In this document: positions 22,988 through 34,132 of the stretch, in pieces
How positions within the stretch are numbered: the stretch's first letter is position 1
Layout: each line of letters opens with the position of its first letter
Assembly: GCF_963930625.1 (NCBI RefSeq)
Contig: NC_089250.1
Span: forward strand, 114,714,663-114,778,662
Length of the DNA stretch: 64,000 nucleotides
Direction of reading: 5' to 3'
Source of the DNA: Muntiacus reevesi
Taxonomy: Eukaryota; Chordata; Mammalia; Artiodactyla; Cervidae
The notes under the pieces: generated by a model
The model's database searches: none
Seen by the model: the letters and a program-made list of their open reading frames with translations, nothing else
What the model was told of the DNA's origin: nothing
Translations under genes and position numbers: made by a program

Positions 22988-25900
22988 TTTAGTCTCTCTG
23001 TCGTGTCTGACTCTTTTTGAGTCTATGTACTGCAGCATGCCAGGCTTCCCTGTCCTCCACTATTATCCGAAGTATGCTCCAATTCATTTCCATTGAGGCA
23101 GTTACACGATGCAACTATCTTGTCCTCTGTCTTCCCCTTCTCCTCCCAGCCTTCAATCTTTCCCAGCATCAGGGTCTTTTCCAAAGAGTCAGCTCTTTGC
23201 ATCAGGTGGCCAAAGTATTGGAGCTTCAACTTCAGCATCAGTCCTTCCAAAGAAAAATTCAAGGTTGATTTCCTTTAAGATTGACTGGTTTGTTCTCCTT
23301 GCTTTCCAAGGAACTCTCAAGAGTCTTCTCCAGCACCACAGTTCAAAGACATCAGTTCTTTGGTGCTCAGTCTTTTTAATGGTCCAACTCTCACATCCAT
23401 ACATGACTACTGGGAAAACCACAGCTTTGACTACGTGGACCTTTGTTGGAAAAGTAATGTCTCTGCTTTTAATTCACTGTCCAGGGTGTCATAACTTTTC
23501 TTCCAAGGAGCAAGTGTCTTTTAATTTCATGGCTGCAATAATCATCCACAGTGATTTTGGTGCCCAAGAAAATAAAGTCTGTCACTGTTTCCATTGTTTC
23601 CCCATCTATTTGCCATGAAGTGATGGGACCGGATGCCATGACCTTAGTTTTTTTTCTGTTCACTTTTAAACACCTTTATCATTCTCCTATCTCACCTTCA
23701 CTAAGAGTTTCTTTAGTTTCTCTTCGCTTTCTGCCATAAGAGTGTTGCATCTGCATATCTGAGGTTATTAATATTTCTCCCCACAATCTTGATTCCAGTT
23801 TGTGCTTCATCCAGCCCAGCATTTCACATGAGGTACTCTGTATATAAATTAAATAAGGAGTATGACAATATACAGGCTTGATGTACTCCTTTTCAGATTT
23901 GGAACCAGTCCATTGTTCCAGGTCTGGTTCTAACTGTTGCCTCTTGACCTGCGTACAGTTTCTCTGGAGGCAGGTAAGGTGACCCAGTATTCCCATCTCT
24001 TTAAGAATTTTCCATAGTTTGTTGTGATCCACATAGTCAAAGGCTTTAGCATAGTCAATGGAGCAGAAGTAGATATTTTCTGGAACTCTCATTCTTTTTC
24101 AATGATCCAACAAACGTTGGCAATTTATTCACTGACTCCTCTGCCTTTTCTAAATCCACCGTGGATATCTGGAAGTTTTTGGTTCACATACTCTTGAAAC
24201 CTAGCTTGAAGGATTTTGAGCATTACCTTGCTAGCATGTAACATGAGTACAATTGTGCAGTAGTTTGAATATCCTTTGGCATTGACTTTCTTTAGGATTG
24301 GAATGAAAAACTGATCTTTTCCAGTCTTCTGGCCACTGCTGAGTTTTCCAAATTTGCTGGCATATTGAGTACAGCAGTTGCACAGTGTCGACTTTTAGGG
24401 TTTCAAATAGCTCAGCTGGAATTCCATAATCTGCACTAGCTTTGCTCATAGTGATGCTTCCTGAGGCCCATTTGACGTCACACTCCAGTATGTTTGACTC
24501 TAGGTGAATGATCACACCATCGTGGTTATCCGGGTCACTAAGATTTTTTGTACAGTTCTTCTGTTTATTCTTGCCATCTCTTCTTAATCTCTTCTGCTTC
24601 TGTTAGGTCCATACAGTTTCTGTCCTTTATTGTGCCCATATTTGCTTGAAATGTTCCCTTAGTATCTCCAATTTTCTTGAAGGGATCTCTAATCTTTCCC
24701 ATTCTATTGTTTCCTCTATTTCTTTGCATTGCTCACTTAGGAAGGCTTTCTTATTTCTCCTCGCCATTCTTTGGAATTCTGCATTCCGAGATGAGTATAT
24801 CTTTCTTTTTTTCCTTTGCGCTTTGCTTTCCTTCTTCTCTGAGCCGTATGTAAGTCCTCCTGAGACAACCATTTTGCCTTTTTGCATTTCTTTTTTGTGG
24901 GGATGATTCTGATCACTGCCTCCTGTGATTTGTTATGAACCTCCCTCCATAGTTCTTCAGGCATTCTGTCTATCAGATCTATTCCCTTGAATCTATTTGT
25001 CATTTCCTCTGTATAATCATTAGGGGTTTGATTTAGGTCATACCTGAATGGTCTAGTGGTTTTCCCTAATTTCTTCAATTTAAGTTTGAATTTTGCAATA
25101 AGGAGTTCATGATCTGAGCCACAGTCAGCTCCCAGTCTTGTTTTGGTGCAAAGAGGATAATCAACCTGAGTTTGTTATTAGCCATCCTGTGATGTTCATG
25201 AGTTGTTGGAAGAGGGTGTTTGCTCTGACCAGTGCGTTTTCCTGGCAAAACTCTGTTAGCCTTTGCCCTGCTTCATTTTGCATTCCAAGGCCAAATTTGC
25301 CTGTTACTCCAGGTATCTCTTGACTTCTTACTTTTACATTCCAGGTCCCTATGATGAGAAGGACATCTTTTGCTTTTTTTGGCGTTAGTTCTACAAGGTC
25401 TTGTAGGTTTTCATAGAACCATTCAACTTCAGCTTCTTTGGTATTACTGGTTGGGGCATAGACATGGATTACTGTGCTATTGAAAGGTTTGCCTTAGAGA
25501 GAAAGCCCGATCATTCTGTCATTTTTGAGACTGCACCCAAGTGCTGCATTTTGGAATCTTGTTGACTATGAGGGGTACTCCATTTCTTCTAAGGGATTCT
25601 TACCCACAGTAGTAGATATAATGGTCATCTGAATTAAATTTGACCACTCCCTTCCACTTTAGTTCACTGCTTCCTACATTGTTGATGTTCACTCTTAGCA
25701 TCTACTATTTGACCATTTCCAATTTATGTTGATTCATGGGCCTAACATTCCAGGTTCCTATACAATATTGTTCTTTACAGCATCAGACTTTAATTTCAAC
25801 ACCAGACACATTTGCAACTGGGCATTGTTTGTGCTTTGGCTCAGCCTTTTCATTCCTTCTGAAGCTATTTCTCTGCTCTTCTCCATTAGCATATTGGACA

Positions 25901-26860
25901 TCTACCAACCTGGATGTTCATCTTTCAATGTAACATATTTTTGCTTTTTGATGGTCTTCATGGGGTTCTCAAGGCAAAAATATTAAAGTGGTTTGCCATT
26001 CCCTTCTCCAGTAGACCTGATTTAGTCAAAACTCTCCACCATGACCTGTCCAGCTTGGTTGCTGTACATGGCGTGGCTTATAGTTTCACTGAGTTAGACG
26101 AGGTTGTGATCCATATGATCAGTTTGGTTAGTTTTCTGTGACTGTGGATTTCATTCTGTCTGCCCTCTGATGAATGAGTATAAGAGGGTTGTGCAAGCTT
26201 CTTGATGGGAGGGTTACGCTGTGGGGAAAACTCAGTCTTGCTCTGGTGGGCAAAGTGTGTAGTGTAGTGTAGTCACTCAGTCGTGGCCGACCCTTTGCGA
26301 CCCTGTGGACTGTAGCCAACCAGGCTCCCCTGTCCATGTGATTCTCCAAGCAAGAATACTGGAGTGGATTGCCATTTCCTTCTCTAGGGGATCTTCCTAA
26401 CCCAGGGATCGAACCTGGGTCTCCCGCATCACAGGGAGATGTTTTACCCTCTGAGCCACCTAATAAGTCTTTAATCCAATTTTCTGCTGATGGGTGGCTG
26501 TGTTCCTTCCCTGTATTTTGGCCTGAGGCCATTCTATGTTAGGGGTAATGGTAATTTCCTCCAAAAAGATTTATGCCAGCACACTGCCCCTCCCAGCACT
26601 GGTTGGAGACAAGTGTCCCTGACCCAGTGGAAGGCCCCTGTCGACTCATGCCTCTGCGAGAAATTTCCAAACACTCACAGGCAAGTCTGGCTCAGTCTCT
26701 TATGGGGACTGCTTCTTTCTCCTGATTCTTGCTATGCACAAGCTTTTGTTTGTGCCCTCCAAGAGTCTGATTTCCACTCTTATAGAAGTTCTATAATCAA
26801 ATTCTGCTGACCATCAGAGTCAGATTCCCTGGGGATACTCAGTCCCTTTGTTAGATCAAC
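22988..26860 (-). mobile_element. Nearly full-length BovB LINE, minus strand
   Basis: Reading leftward from about 26,860, it shows a BovB 5' region (the gtctcttatggggactgctt and ggcctgaggcc words), an apurinic-endonuclease-type N-terminal part, a reverse-transcriptase core and the 3' end at 22,988. On the minus strand the RT motif A reads SIDYAKAFDYVDHNKLW (23,679-24,092), with RT finger sequence at 24,231-24,515 (YSICQQIWKTQQWPEDWKRS) and linker sequence at 24,737-25,078 (MPEELWREVHNKSQEAV). Frames are split by stops and shifts. A Bov-tA SINE interrupts it at about 26,257-26,463. It inserted into the old L1. Confidence 0.9.
26257..26463 (-). mobile_element. Bov-tA SINE inside BovB, minus strand
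   Basis: agtcactcagtcgtggccgaccctttgcgacc through gatcgaacctgggtctccc to ccctctgagccacc. BovB sequence continues on both sides. Confidence 0.9.
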
Positions 26861-27004
26861 AGGTTTGGAAGTCTGTTGTAGGGCCTAGAACTTTGGCAAT
26901 AGTGTGAGAACTTCCTTGGTATGAATGTTCTCCAGTTGAAAAGAAATTATAATTTTATTTCATGTTAGAGGTGTTGATTACCACTACAATAGAAGTCTCT
27001 TTGT

Positions 27005-27093
27005 GATACCTTGGATGGTAGCCTGCCAGGATCCTCTGCCCATGGGATTCTCCAGGCAAGAATACTGGAGTGGGTTGCCATTTCCTCCTCCAA
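27005..27093 (-). mobile_element. Bov-tA SINE fragment, minus strand, only in copy A
   Basis: tggtagcctgccaggatcctctgcc to gggttgccatttcctcctcc. Copy B has no such sequence at the corresponding place (about 58,065-58,085). Confidence 0.8.
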
Positions 27094-27146
27094 GAATTCA
27101 TATTGCAATATATAAATACATCAAATTAATATGTTGCACACCTTGG

Positions 27147-27358
27147 GCTTCCTTGGGGACTCAGATGGTAAAGAATCTGCCTGCAGTGTGGGAGACCAGG
27201 GTTCGATCCCTGGGTTGGGAAAACCCTTGGAGGAGGGCATGGCAACCCACACCAGTATTCTAGCCTGGAGAATCCACATGGACAGAGGAGCCTAGCAGGT
27301 TATAGTCCATGGAGTTGCAAACAGTCATACATGACTAGGCAACTAAGTACAGCACAAT
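27147..27358 (+). mobile_element. Bov-tA SINE, only in copy A
   Basis: A complete tRNA-derived head (gggcttccttggggactcag, B-box-like ggttcgatccc) and body down to gactaggcaacta. Copy B reads straight through the site at about 58,110-58,120. Confidence 0.9.
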
Positions 27359-27812
27359 ATGCTGTACATCTTAAATATATACAATCCCCTATGTCAAGTA
27401 TATTTCAAGTTAAAAAAAAAAAAGAACTGTTTGCATTCCAGGGTCTAGAAACCAAGTATGCTTGAATTTCTTTCATTATCTCTCAGGATAAAGGTAAAGA
27501 GATGATCTGAGCTAGCAATTCTGACTCAATATGTTATATCAGTTATTTTGGTAGACAGTTTTGCATGTTATAACATACAATGTGAAGGATTAAATAAAAA
27601 TAAATTTGTATGTATCTTCTATCAATGGAGGAGGTCTTGGTTTGGTGCATTCACTGATGGGGTAGGGACCTGTATTGGATATTTATCTCACAGTAGAGAG
27701 TGAAGTCACATGAGGACATTGTAGAGAATGTAAACAACAGGGTCAATTTGATAATGGGATGTTTCCCTTGATAACTGCTGTTAACACTAGAGAATAACGA
27801 ACAATATACAGT
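27359..27812 (+). mobile_element. Old L1 3' terminus and shared unique flank (copy A)
   Basis: Up to the A-run at about 27,413-27,424 this is the 3' terminus of the old L1 (tgctgtacatcttaaatat, gtcaagtatatttcaa). The unique sequence that follows is matched in copy B from about 58,165. No exon or gene was recognised. Confidence 0.65.
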
Positions 27813-28112
27813 ATGGGGAATCTGGATAATACAATCCCCATTTTCCTAGTTTTGAGACCAGAATTCCTTTTTTGTACTACTGTTTCAGATCGCTTTGATA
27901 CAGGACAGCTTACGGCTGCTAGAATAATTTTTGAATGGAATACTCAGTATAAAAAGGGGGGGAAATTTAATGCATCTATGATCAAAGAGCCAGCTCAAAA
28001 GAAAATGGATAATCTAGGAGAAGCAATATTTCAACTACCAACAAATAAATTAAAGCAACTTATTAGAGATCAGTTTTTTTACACATGTGATACTTCCCAA
28101 GAAGCTACCGGG

Positions 28113-28232
28113 AAGTTTCCCTGGTGGTCCAGTGGTTAAGACTTCACACTTGCAAGGCAACAGATACTGGTTCCATTCTTGGCTAGGAACTAGGATCCTG
28201 CCATACCTCATTCCATGGCCAAAAACAAAAGA
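28113..28232 (+). mobile_element. CHR-type SINE (copy A)
   Basis: agtttccctggtggtccagtggttaagac followed by a ggttccattcttgg box and catggccaaaaac is the head and tail of the cetartiodactyl tRNA-derived CHR SINE. The orthologous element in copy B is at 58,868-58,990. Confidence 0.85.
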
Positions 28233-28289
28233 AGCAAACCAATAACCTATAGGTTACAGGGACTTCAAACTGAGGATACAGTGGGGAGA

Positions 28290-28418
28290 AGACTCTTTCT
28301 TCTTTTCTGGTGCAGCATGTGCGTTACGGGACCTCAGTTTCCTGACCAGGAACTGAACCCAGGCCATAGCTATGAAACCCAAGAATCCTAACCACTTGGC
28401 TATCACTGAACTCCCCCA
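28290..28418 (-). mobile_element. CHR-type SINE, minus strand (copy A)
   Basis: Reverse CHR words: gacctcagtttcctgaccaggaactgaaccc and cctaaccacttggctatcactgaactccc. It is also present in copy B at 59,045-59,190, so it predates the duplication. Confidence 0.8.
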
Positions 28419-28429
28419 AAGATGTTTTT

Positions 28430-29402
28430 CTCTTGTTTCCCTTCAGGGTGTCTGACACAGCATTGACTCAAATCCTTGTAGTTAATGTTCATCCCTTGGG
28501 AACACATGTGGCCATAGGGGGCTGAGTGGTACAGGCTCATTTGAATGGATGGTCAAGAAGGAAAGGGCATAAAATAATGAGGGATTAGGCTGGTTGGGCA
28601 TGTGGTTTATTCTTTTATTTCTAATCTCCAAGGTATACCTGTGCTGAGACCACCTCTCTGGTGAGTTGTGAAGTGTGTGATTATGAAACAGAGGTAATGA
28701 GTTAACATTGGTCACCAGGATCTTAGGCTTGAGGGATCTAGGGGGCCATACAGACCCTTTCCCAAATCCACCCTCTCCTACCCCTTGGGATAACCTAATC
28801 ATCTCTGGTCGTTGACCTCCTCCTTGGTTGGGGTTGAGGCACAATTATACCTGGTAGAGAACTGATGTTTTCCAAAAGGTAGGAACATAGTGGTTTGGGG
28901 TACATCTGAGTCTCTGGAAGAGCCATTTGTATCCAAAACACTATGACCCTGCTTCAGCTGACTTGCAAGACCCTGCATTCTTCTGCATGAAGGGAAAGGA
29001 AATTCATCCTCATTAGAAGGGCACCTTTCCTGATACAGCCTGAAAGAAGAGTTTTGATTCTAGACTCAGGTGCTTTTCATCTGGACTTGGGGGCTGCTTA
29101 TGTCTGAACATCTGTCCATAAGAGAGGAACTTTTAGTTAAATCAAGTGGCACATGCACCGAAGGCATTAATGACTAAACCAGAAAAGGCATCTGAGCCAG
29201 AGAAGGTGATTTTTCATTTGGATCTCAGCTCTTAGCAGACATGGGGAAAGTTTCAAGGAATGCCTGTATTCCTGAGGACTTGAGTACTCTGGATAGCGAA
29301 GGAGAGGCAGATCACTATTTTCCCTAATACTCAGAAACATGGGAGATAATAGGATGCCAGTTTTAAGGAAACTAATGGGCATGAAAAGTAAAAGGATATG
29401 AG
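28430..29402. other. Shared upstream sequence, copy A, no gene seen
   Basis: It is matched in copy B at about 59,260-60,220. Open frames of up to about 120 codons here are not preserved in copy B. No domain was recognised. Confidence 0.5.
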
Positions 29403-29406
29403 GTGC

Positions 29407-29881
29407 TGAGAGAGTCATTTCCTAGGCAGGTTGATAAGAAGTCTAGGGGTCCTCAAGGGGAGAGAGGTCTGGGGTATTCACGGAGGAAGAGAGGACAAGC
29501 TTTTTACTTTTTTTCTCTACATTCCTTAGAATTACATAACAATAATGCCTGAGGACAGTCTTTGGATTAAACCTTCTGGCCGACTCTGTTATCTTAAAAT
29601 GTAAATTATGGGAGTAAGTCTGGTGATTTCTTTACAACCTCCAGACATTCTTTAGATTCATTGGAGAGTATATAACTCCATTGCTAACACTAGCAAGGGA
29701 GTACTCTTTCTGCCCCTTCTGATGCCTATGTCAGAAGCTTTCTCTATCTCCTTTATACTTTAATAAAACTTTATTACACAAAAACTCTGAGTGATCCAGC
29801 CTCGTCTCTGGGCCCGGATTGAAATCATCTCCTCAGGAGGCCAAGAATCCTGGTATCTTATCGTTCAGCAACAACCTTTCA
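29407..29881 (+). mobile_element. Solo LTR of an endogenous retrovirus (noncoding)
   Basis: A 475-base insertion starts TG and ends CA, is flanked by a 4-base duplication gtgc (29,403-29,406 and 29,882-29,885), and is absent from the matching place in copy B. Inside are a TATA-like gagtatataactcc, a polyadenylation signal aataaaactttatt and a T-rich U5-like end. A 4-base duplication is usual for class I (gamma-like) elements. It holds no coding sequence. Confidence 0.85.
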
Positions 29882-29885
29882 GTGC

Positions 29886-31740
29886 CCTCCCATTCTAGCC
29901 GACCAATGGAGAAGCCACTCCTAGCCAGGTGTGGACAGTTGTTCTGAATTTGCACCTAGTTTTAAGGACCAGATGAAAGGTATAAATCGAACCCCCAATA
30001 TTTGGTCTCAGAGACATTGCCCTGTGTCTGACAGGTCAGGGGGGGAACAGAGCTGGAATCTTACTTCTTCTGATGTTCATTCTCCTTTATCCTACCCGTG
30101 TCATGGTTTTAGAATCAAAGAGCTCAGCACCCAGAACAGAGCAGGAAGGGGTCTCTGAGTGCTCTGGCAGAAGGCTCCTGTGCCAGACCTCCACTGACAG
30201 TTCTCAGAGACCAAAACCAAAGGATCTGGCCTACTGCTGTTGGGCTGGACCTCACAGGCCTTCATGCCTTGTAGATGCCCTGCTTTAAGAGTGAAGAAAA
30301 AGTGAAAGACAGCAACAGAGACATCAATGGTTACTGGACAGGGCATCTTACATGTTGGAAACAGAATGTCCCAGATCAATTTGCCACTGTTTACAGCAGG
30401 TAGGCAATGGCACCATTTTTGACATTGAGGGAAAAGTGTCAAAGTGTCAGCCTACCATTTATAGGGGGATCTGACCTCAGTTGGCTTATCTGTTACCAGA
30501 GAAACATGCAGCTAGGGCAGCAGCCAGTATGTAGGTGGATACTAATTAAGCCCTGTATTTAAGAGGACTGGATAGTCCGGTGAGTGGAGCAAGGACTGGT
30601 CAAGCAGCGAGGTGTAGAAAGACCAAGAGAACAGCCATCGTGAATGGGCTGACCATACAGTCCATCCTTAAACAACCTGCATACCCCTTACTCTCTTGGG
30701 CCACTCCCCTTCCTCAGTATTCCTGGCCTCAGGTAAATTAGGGTACACCACAATCAGATACCACAAATGCGACACAGACAACCACAGCTAGTGAATACTG
30801 AGAATCTAAAAGGTATGCAATCTTTGGAGACAGGCATTGATCAAGTCAATTTTTCATGGAATTCCTGAGGACAATAACTGCATATCGCTCTAGACACAGG
30901 CATCAGACTCAGGCTGCACTGTCTGCAAACAGGCTCCCTCTGCTTAGACTAGACATGAATGTAAGATGTGTAACAGGCTCAGTGCAGGGAATATCATGAC
31001 CATTAAGCAAAATACAAGTACTAACATCATTCTGGCATAATAAAACCCCTGACTATGATTGTTGTTCTGGGCCACATTACCATTAAGCTTGACAAACCTC
31101 AGTCCACACAGTGAGTGTCAAACACTGGAGAGGGGGTGTAACAGACCACAGGGTTAATATAATGATGCCTTTCTCTGGAAGAAGATGACTAATTTCTTAG
31201 TCATCTTAGGTGGACCAGATGAAACTTGCAAGTCTCTTTCCAGTCCTAATCCCCATAAGGCTGTAAATCCAAAGCACTGGAAACTTCCCTGCCAGTCCTT
31301 GAGCCATTTACAATATGTTCCGCTGGGAGTAGATTCTGTGACAAGGGCAAAGGTGAATTATTCTTCTGACCAGTAGTTGGCAATGACCTTGGGTTGTCAA
31401 CAGGTGAGCTGCGATGATGTCAACTAGTTTGCCTCTTGGTTAACTCGGCAAAAGCCAAGGATGATTGTTCCTGGGATATTTAGTTACAAATTCATGTGAC
31501 TCAAGTTAGCCTCCTGGTCCACAGGTTGAGAGAGCCGGTTTCCTATTTCAGTTGTTAAGTAGCCCACTCATCCTTCTATTAGCCTGGCAGCAGCAGGGCT
31601 GTAGGGCAGGTGAAACACCAGTCTGTGGCATTTTTATTGGCCCATTCCTAAACTTCATAGCTGCTCAAGTAGGGTTTTTTGTATTGTTCAGCAATTTGGA
31701 TAGGCCTGCAGTATCAGCTTCCACCTGTTGTAAAGCACTG
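29886..31740 (+). repeat. LTR-like and unassigned sequence shared with copy B
   Basis: It matches copy B at about 60,238-62,435. The segment near 30,290-30,640 is one of a pair of LTR-like direct repeats whose partner survives only in copy B (about 62,985-63,310). The internal part is probably an old LTR-retroelement remnant, with no intact frame. Family not recognised. Confidence 0.45.
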
Positions 31741-31884
31741 TAGATCTGACAGCAGCTCCCAGCTCTTTCCTAGTGACTGAGCAGTAATGTTGAGATGAGG
31801 AGGAAGAGAAGTAGGCACAGCAGGTGCTGGCTCTTGGACTTGGAAGAGGCAATCTGCTTTTGCAATAGTTGTCAGTCTTTGTGC

Positions 31885-31992
31885 AACTTGCTGGTCTTCT
31901 CTGGACCTTGGTTTCCTGCACATCTGTGAAACACAGACACTGATGCTGCCACTTTACTCACAGGGCTGCAGTGAGGTCCTGATGAGATCTTG
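31885..31992 (+). mobile_element. MIR SINE fragment upstream of the promoter
   Basis: Contains the MIR-like order gtgcaacttgctggtc, ctctggaccttggtttcctgcacatctgtgaaac and actcacagggctgcagtgagg. The same fragment lies in copy B at about 63,600-63,710, so it predates the duplication. Confidence 0.6.
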
Positions 31993-32144
31993 GGCTGAGG
32001 GTGCTCTAATGTGTGGTTCATGCTATGAACACCAGTGGCAGGTGTTCTACCCCCCAGGTGGGGGTAAAATCGACTGAGTCAACAGGACAAGAAATCACCT
32101 CTCTTTTCCCTGGACTGGAACCAGATCTTCAGGTTAAGAGCAGG

Positions 32145-32151
32145 TATAAAA
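32145..32151 (+). promoter_or_regulatory. TATA box of the collectin pseudogene
   Basis: TATAAAA sits about 30 bases before the inferred exon 1 and is flanked by sequence conserved in copy B (TATAAG at 63,885). The core promoter looks intact although the downstream gene is broken. Confidence 0.65.
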
Positions 32152-32175
32152 GCCAATGGTGGCCCAGGAACTCGA

Positions 32176-32212
32176 ATTTGCCTGGACCTTCTGAGCCCTA
32201 GAGAGAGCAACT
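32176..32212 (+). pseudogene. Collectin pseudogene exon 1 (5' untranslated), inferred
   Basis: Starting about 25-30 bases after the TATA box, the segment ends at a donor aact|gtgagc. It is well matched in copy B (63,915-63,954), including gaatttgcctggac, gagccctagag and gcaact|gtgag. Collectin genes have a short noncoding first exon in this position. The transcription start is an estimate. Confidence 0.6.
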
Positions 32213-33562
32213 GTGAGCATCTCTATCATTGCCTATCAATTTATTTTCCAGTGTTCAGTGAATATCTCCCTGCCTATGTGGCTGTTTTATCCTACTGATG
32301 TTGAGGAAGGCAGGGTCTATGTAGCCGTTCCGGTCTAGGAGGGTCAATGCTAGCGGTGGGAGAAAATGGGGTAATAAGGGATGCTCTTCACTCTGTTCCC
32401 TTTATTTGGTGGAATATGTGTTTCCTGGACTGGCGGCGGGGGCGGGGGGCAGGCGGGGGAGTTGAGTTGGATGTGACATCCAACCAGATCTCTGATGCCA
32501 TTGTCTGGAAGTCCCTGTGGAAAATGCAATTCATCGTCCTCTTGGATGGAAGCACTTCTCTGGCCTAGAAACCTATTCCACCCCACTATCTCAGCCTGCC
32601 TGGCGATCCTCTATTCTCTTCACAGGTCCATCAGGCTTTCTTAGAGCCTCTGCAAAGCCCATTAGCTCTTTCCATGGTCAAAAGTTTACCATGTTTCAGG
32701 TCATCTCTCAGGTCAGTTTCTACCTGAGAAAAGAAGAAAAACCCAGGTAGGAGTGACTTATTTCCTATACCCACCGCTGATCTCACTTAACTCTTGAGTC
32801 CCTGTCTGATGGTAACTGGAAGCTCTATTGGACATCTGCTCTTTCCTTCCCTGAAACCAGCCTTCCGCTAACTTCACCCATCTATCATGTCCCTTCCTCC
32901 ATGAGACCCCTGTCCCATCTCCACACAGGATGTCTGGACAGGACTCTAGGTATGCCAGGGACTTTCCTCATGGAGCCCAGGAATGACAAATCCTGGTAAA
33001 CATAGTCATACACCCATCCTGTGCTCAGGACAACCATCACCAAGAATTCAGGACCAGGGCTTCTTTCAGACAGCACTGCAGACCTCAGAACTAGTCAGTC
33101 CAGAATAGCAAGTGAGAGGAAGCCAGTTTGCATTGTCAGACCTAAGTCATGCACCTTACTGGCACAGAAAGGGAGAAGGAGGCCCACGGAGGGAAGGATC
33201 CCTCCCAAGGGCACTCAGGGAGTCCCTCCAGATGTGACAGATGGTCTCAGAGAAGAATTCTACATCTTGGTCACATTACACCTGGCAGGAATGACAAACC
33301 CAAAAGGGGATGACACAGAGCATCTGAGAGTAGATCCATGCTGCTGGCAGACCAGCTCAGAGGTCCAGGTGGTCCACTCATGTCCTTCCTGTCCAGGCTT
33401 AATCCCACTTTCTCTTATCTGCTTTTGGAGCCCTGCTGCTCTTTTCCCCAGAGGATGGGAGAAGAGATGTGAGAAGGGCTTCTCCTGATCTCAAGGAGCT
33501 GGGCCAGCCCTAATCCACATCCTCAGATTGAGTGCACCCCCTCTTTCTGTTCATCTCTCTAG
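32213..33562 (+). other. Intron 1 of the collectin pseudogene
   Basis: Bounded by GT at 32,213 and AG at 33,561-33,562, with a pyrimidine-rich end (tttctgttcatctctctag). It includes a G-rich stretch near 32,431-32,462. No other gene was recognised. Confidence 0.6.
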
Positions 33563-33759
33563 GACATTCTTCTCCTCCTTCTCTCCGTGCTGCTCTTGCT
33601 CACACAGTCCCAGAGTTCCCAGAGCGAAGAAATGTATATCTATTCTGAGTACTGACTGATCCCAGCACCGTGGCTCTGTGTCTCCTGCCAGTGGTAGCCT
33701 TCGTGGTCGTGATGGACAAGATGGGAAAACAGGTTCCCAGGGGGAGAAGGGAGATCCAG
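33563..33759 (+). pseudogene. Collectin pseudogene exon 2 (signal peptide, N-terminal region, start of collagen)
   Basis: After the acceptor, the frame from 33,566 reads ILLLLLSVLLLLTQSQSSQ, a clear collectin signal peptide in which the initiator ATG is ATT. The frame continues EEMYIYSEY and meets TGA at about 33,653-33,655. The region expected to hold the two N-terminal cysteines that link trimers is degraded: one is AGC (Ser), the other TGT is kept. A shift of frame then leads to SGSLRGRDGQDGKTGSQGE and KGDP, the first Gly-X-Y triplets, ending at a good donor CCAG|GTAGAG. No intact product can start here. Confidence 0.92.
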
Positions 33760-34132
33760 GTAGAGCTGGGACCATGGGCTTGTCCTGGGCTGAAGGGGTG
33801 ACTCTGGAATTGTAACCAACCCAGAAACTCTGAATCTTTTGCTGTGGAAGCCTTACAGATGGTTTTCTTCCTAAATGGGTGGGTTTCACCCAGATTTTGA
33901 GCCCACGTAAAACACAGTTTTATTGGTTGGCAAAGACTGGCTGCCCCGAGCCTCCAGCTCCATCGCCAGCTGTCCCGATTTCTCCCATAGAATCTTCTGA
34001 CTCCAACCACCCTACTAATGCTCAAATAGTGAGTAAAAGACAGGAAGCTGGACTCTTGTGCTCCAGAACTTAACTGCTGTCCATTTGGATTAACTGGTGC
34101 CTCTGAGGGTTGTTAAAGATTTTTAATATTTA

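Larger units (their letters stand above)
26930..32280 (+). repeat. Segmental duplication copy A (collectin upstream flank and promoter)
   Basis: This block aligns in the same orientation with about 58,000-64,000. In the sample 27,648-27,761 versus 58,401-58,514 I count 9 differences in 114 bases. Shared parts are the end of an old L1, a pair of CHR-type SINEs, LTR-like sequence, a MIR and the TATA-exon 1 segment. Copy A alone carries a solo LTR and two Bov-tA pieces. It lacks about 1 kb and a Bov-A2 that copy B has. Confidence 0.9.

Noticed and set aside
27813..28139. A 108-codon plus-strand frame that looks like unique protein sequence
   Set aside because: The frame is broken in the otherwise similar copy B (58,555-58,865), its last codons run into a CHR-type SINE, and no domain is recognisable.
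32420..32470. G-rich stretch in intron 1 as a CpG island or promoter
   Set aside because: It is only about 40 bases long, with few CpG, and is not matched by any exon-like feature.
33021..33488. A 155-codon frame upstream of exon 2
   Set aside because: It lies in intron 1, has no splice or domain support and no relation to collectins.
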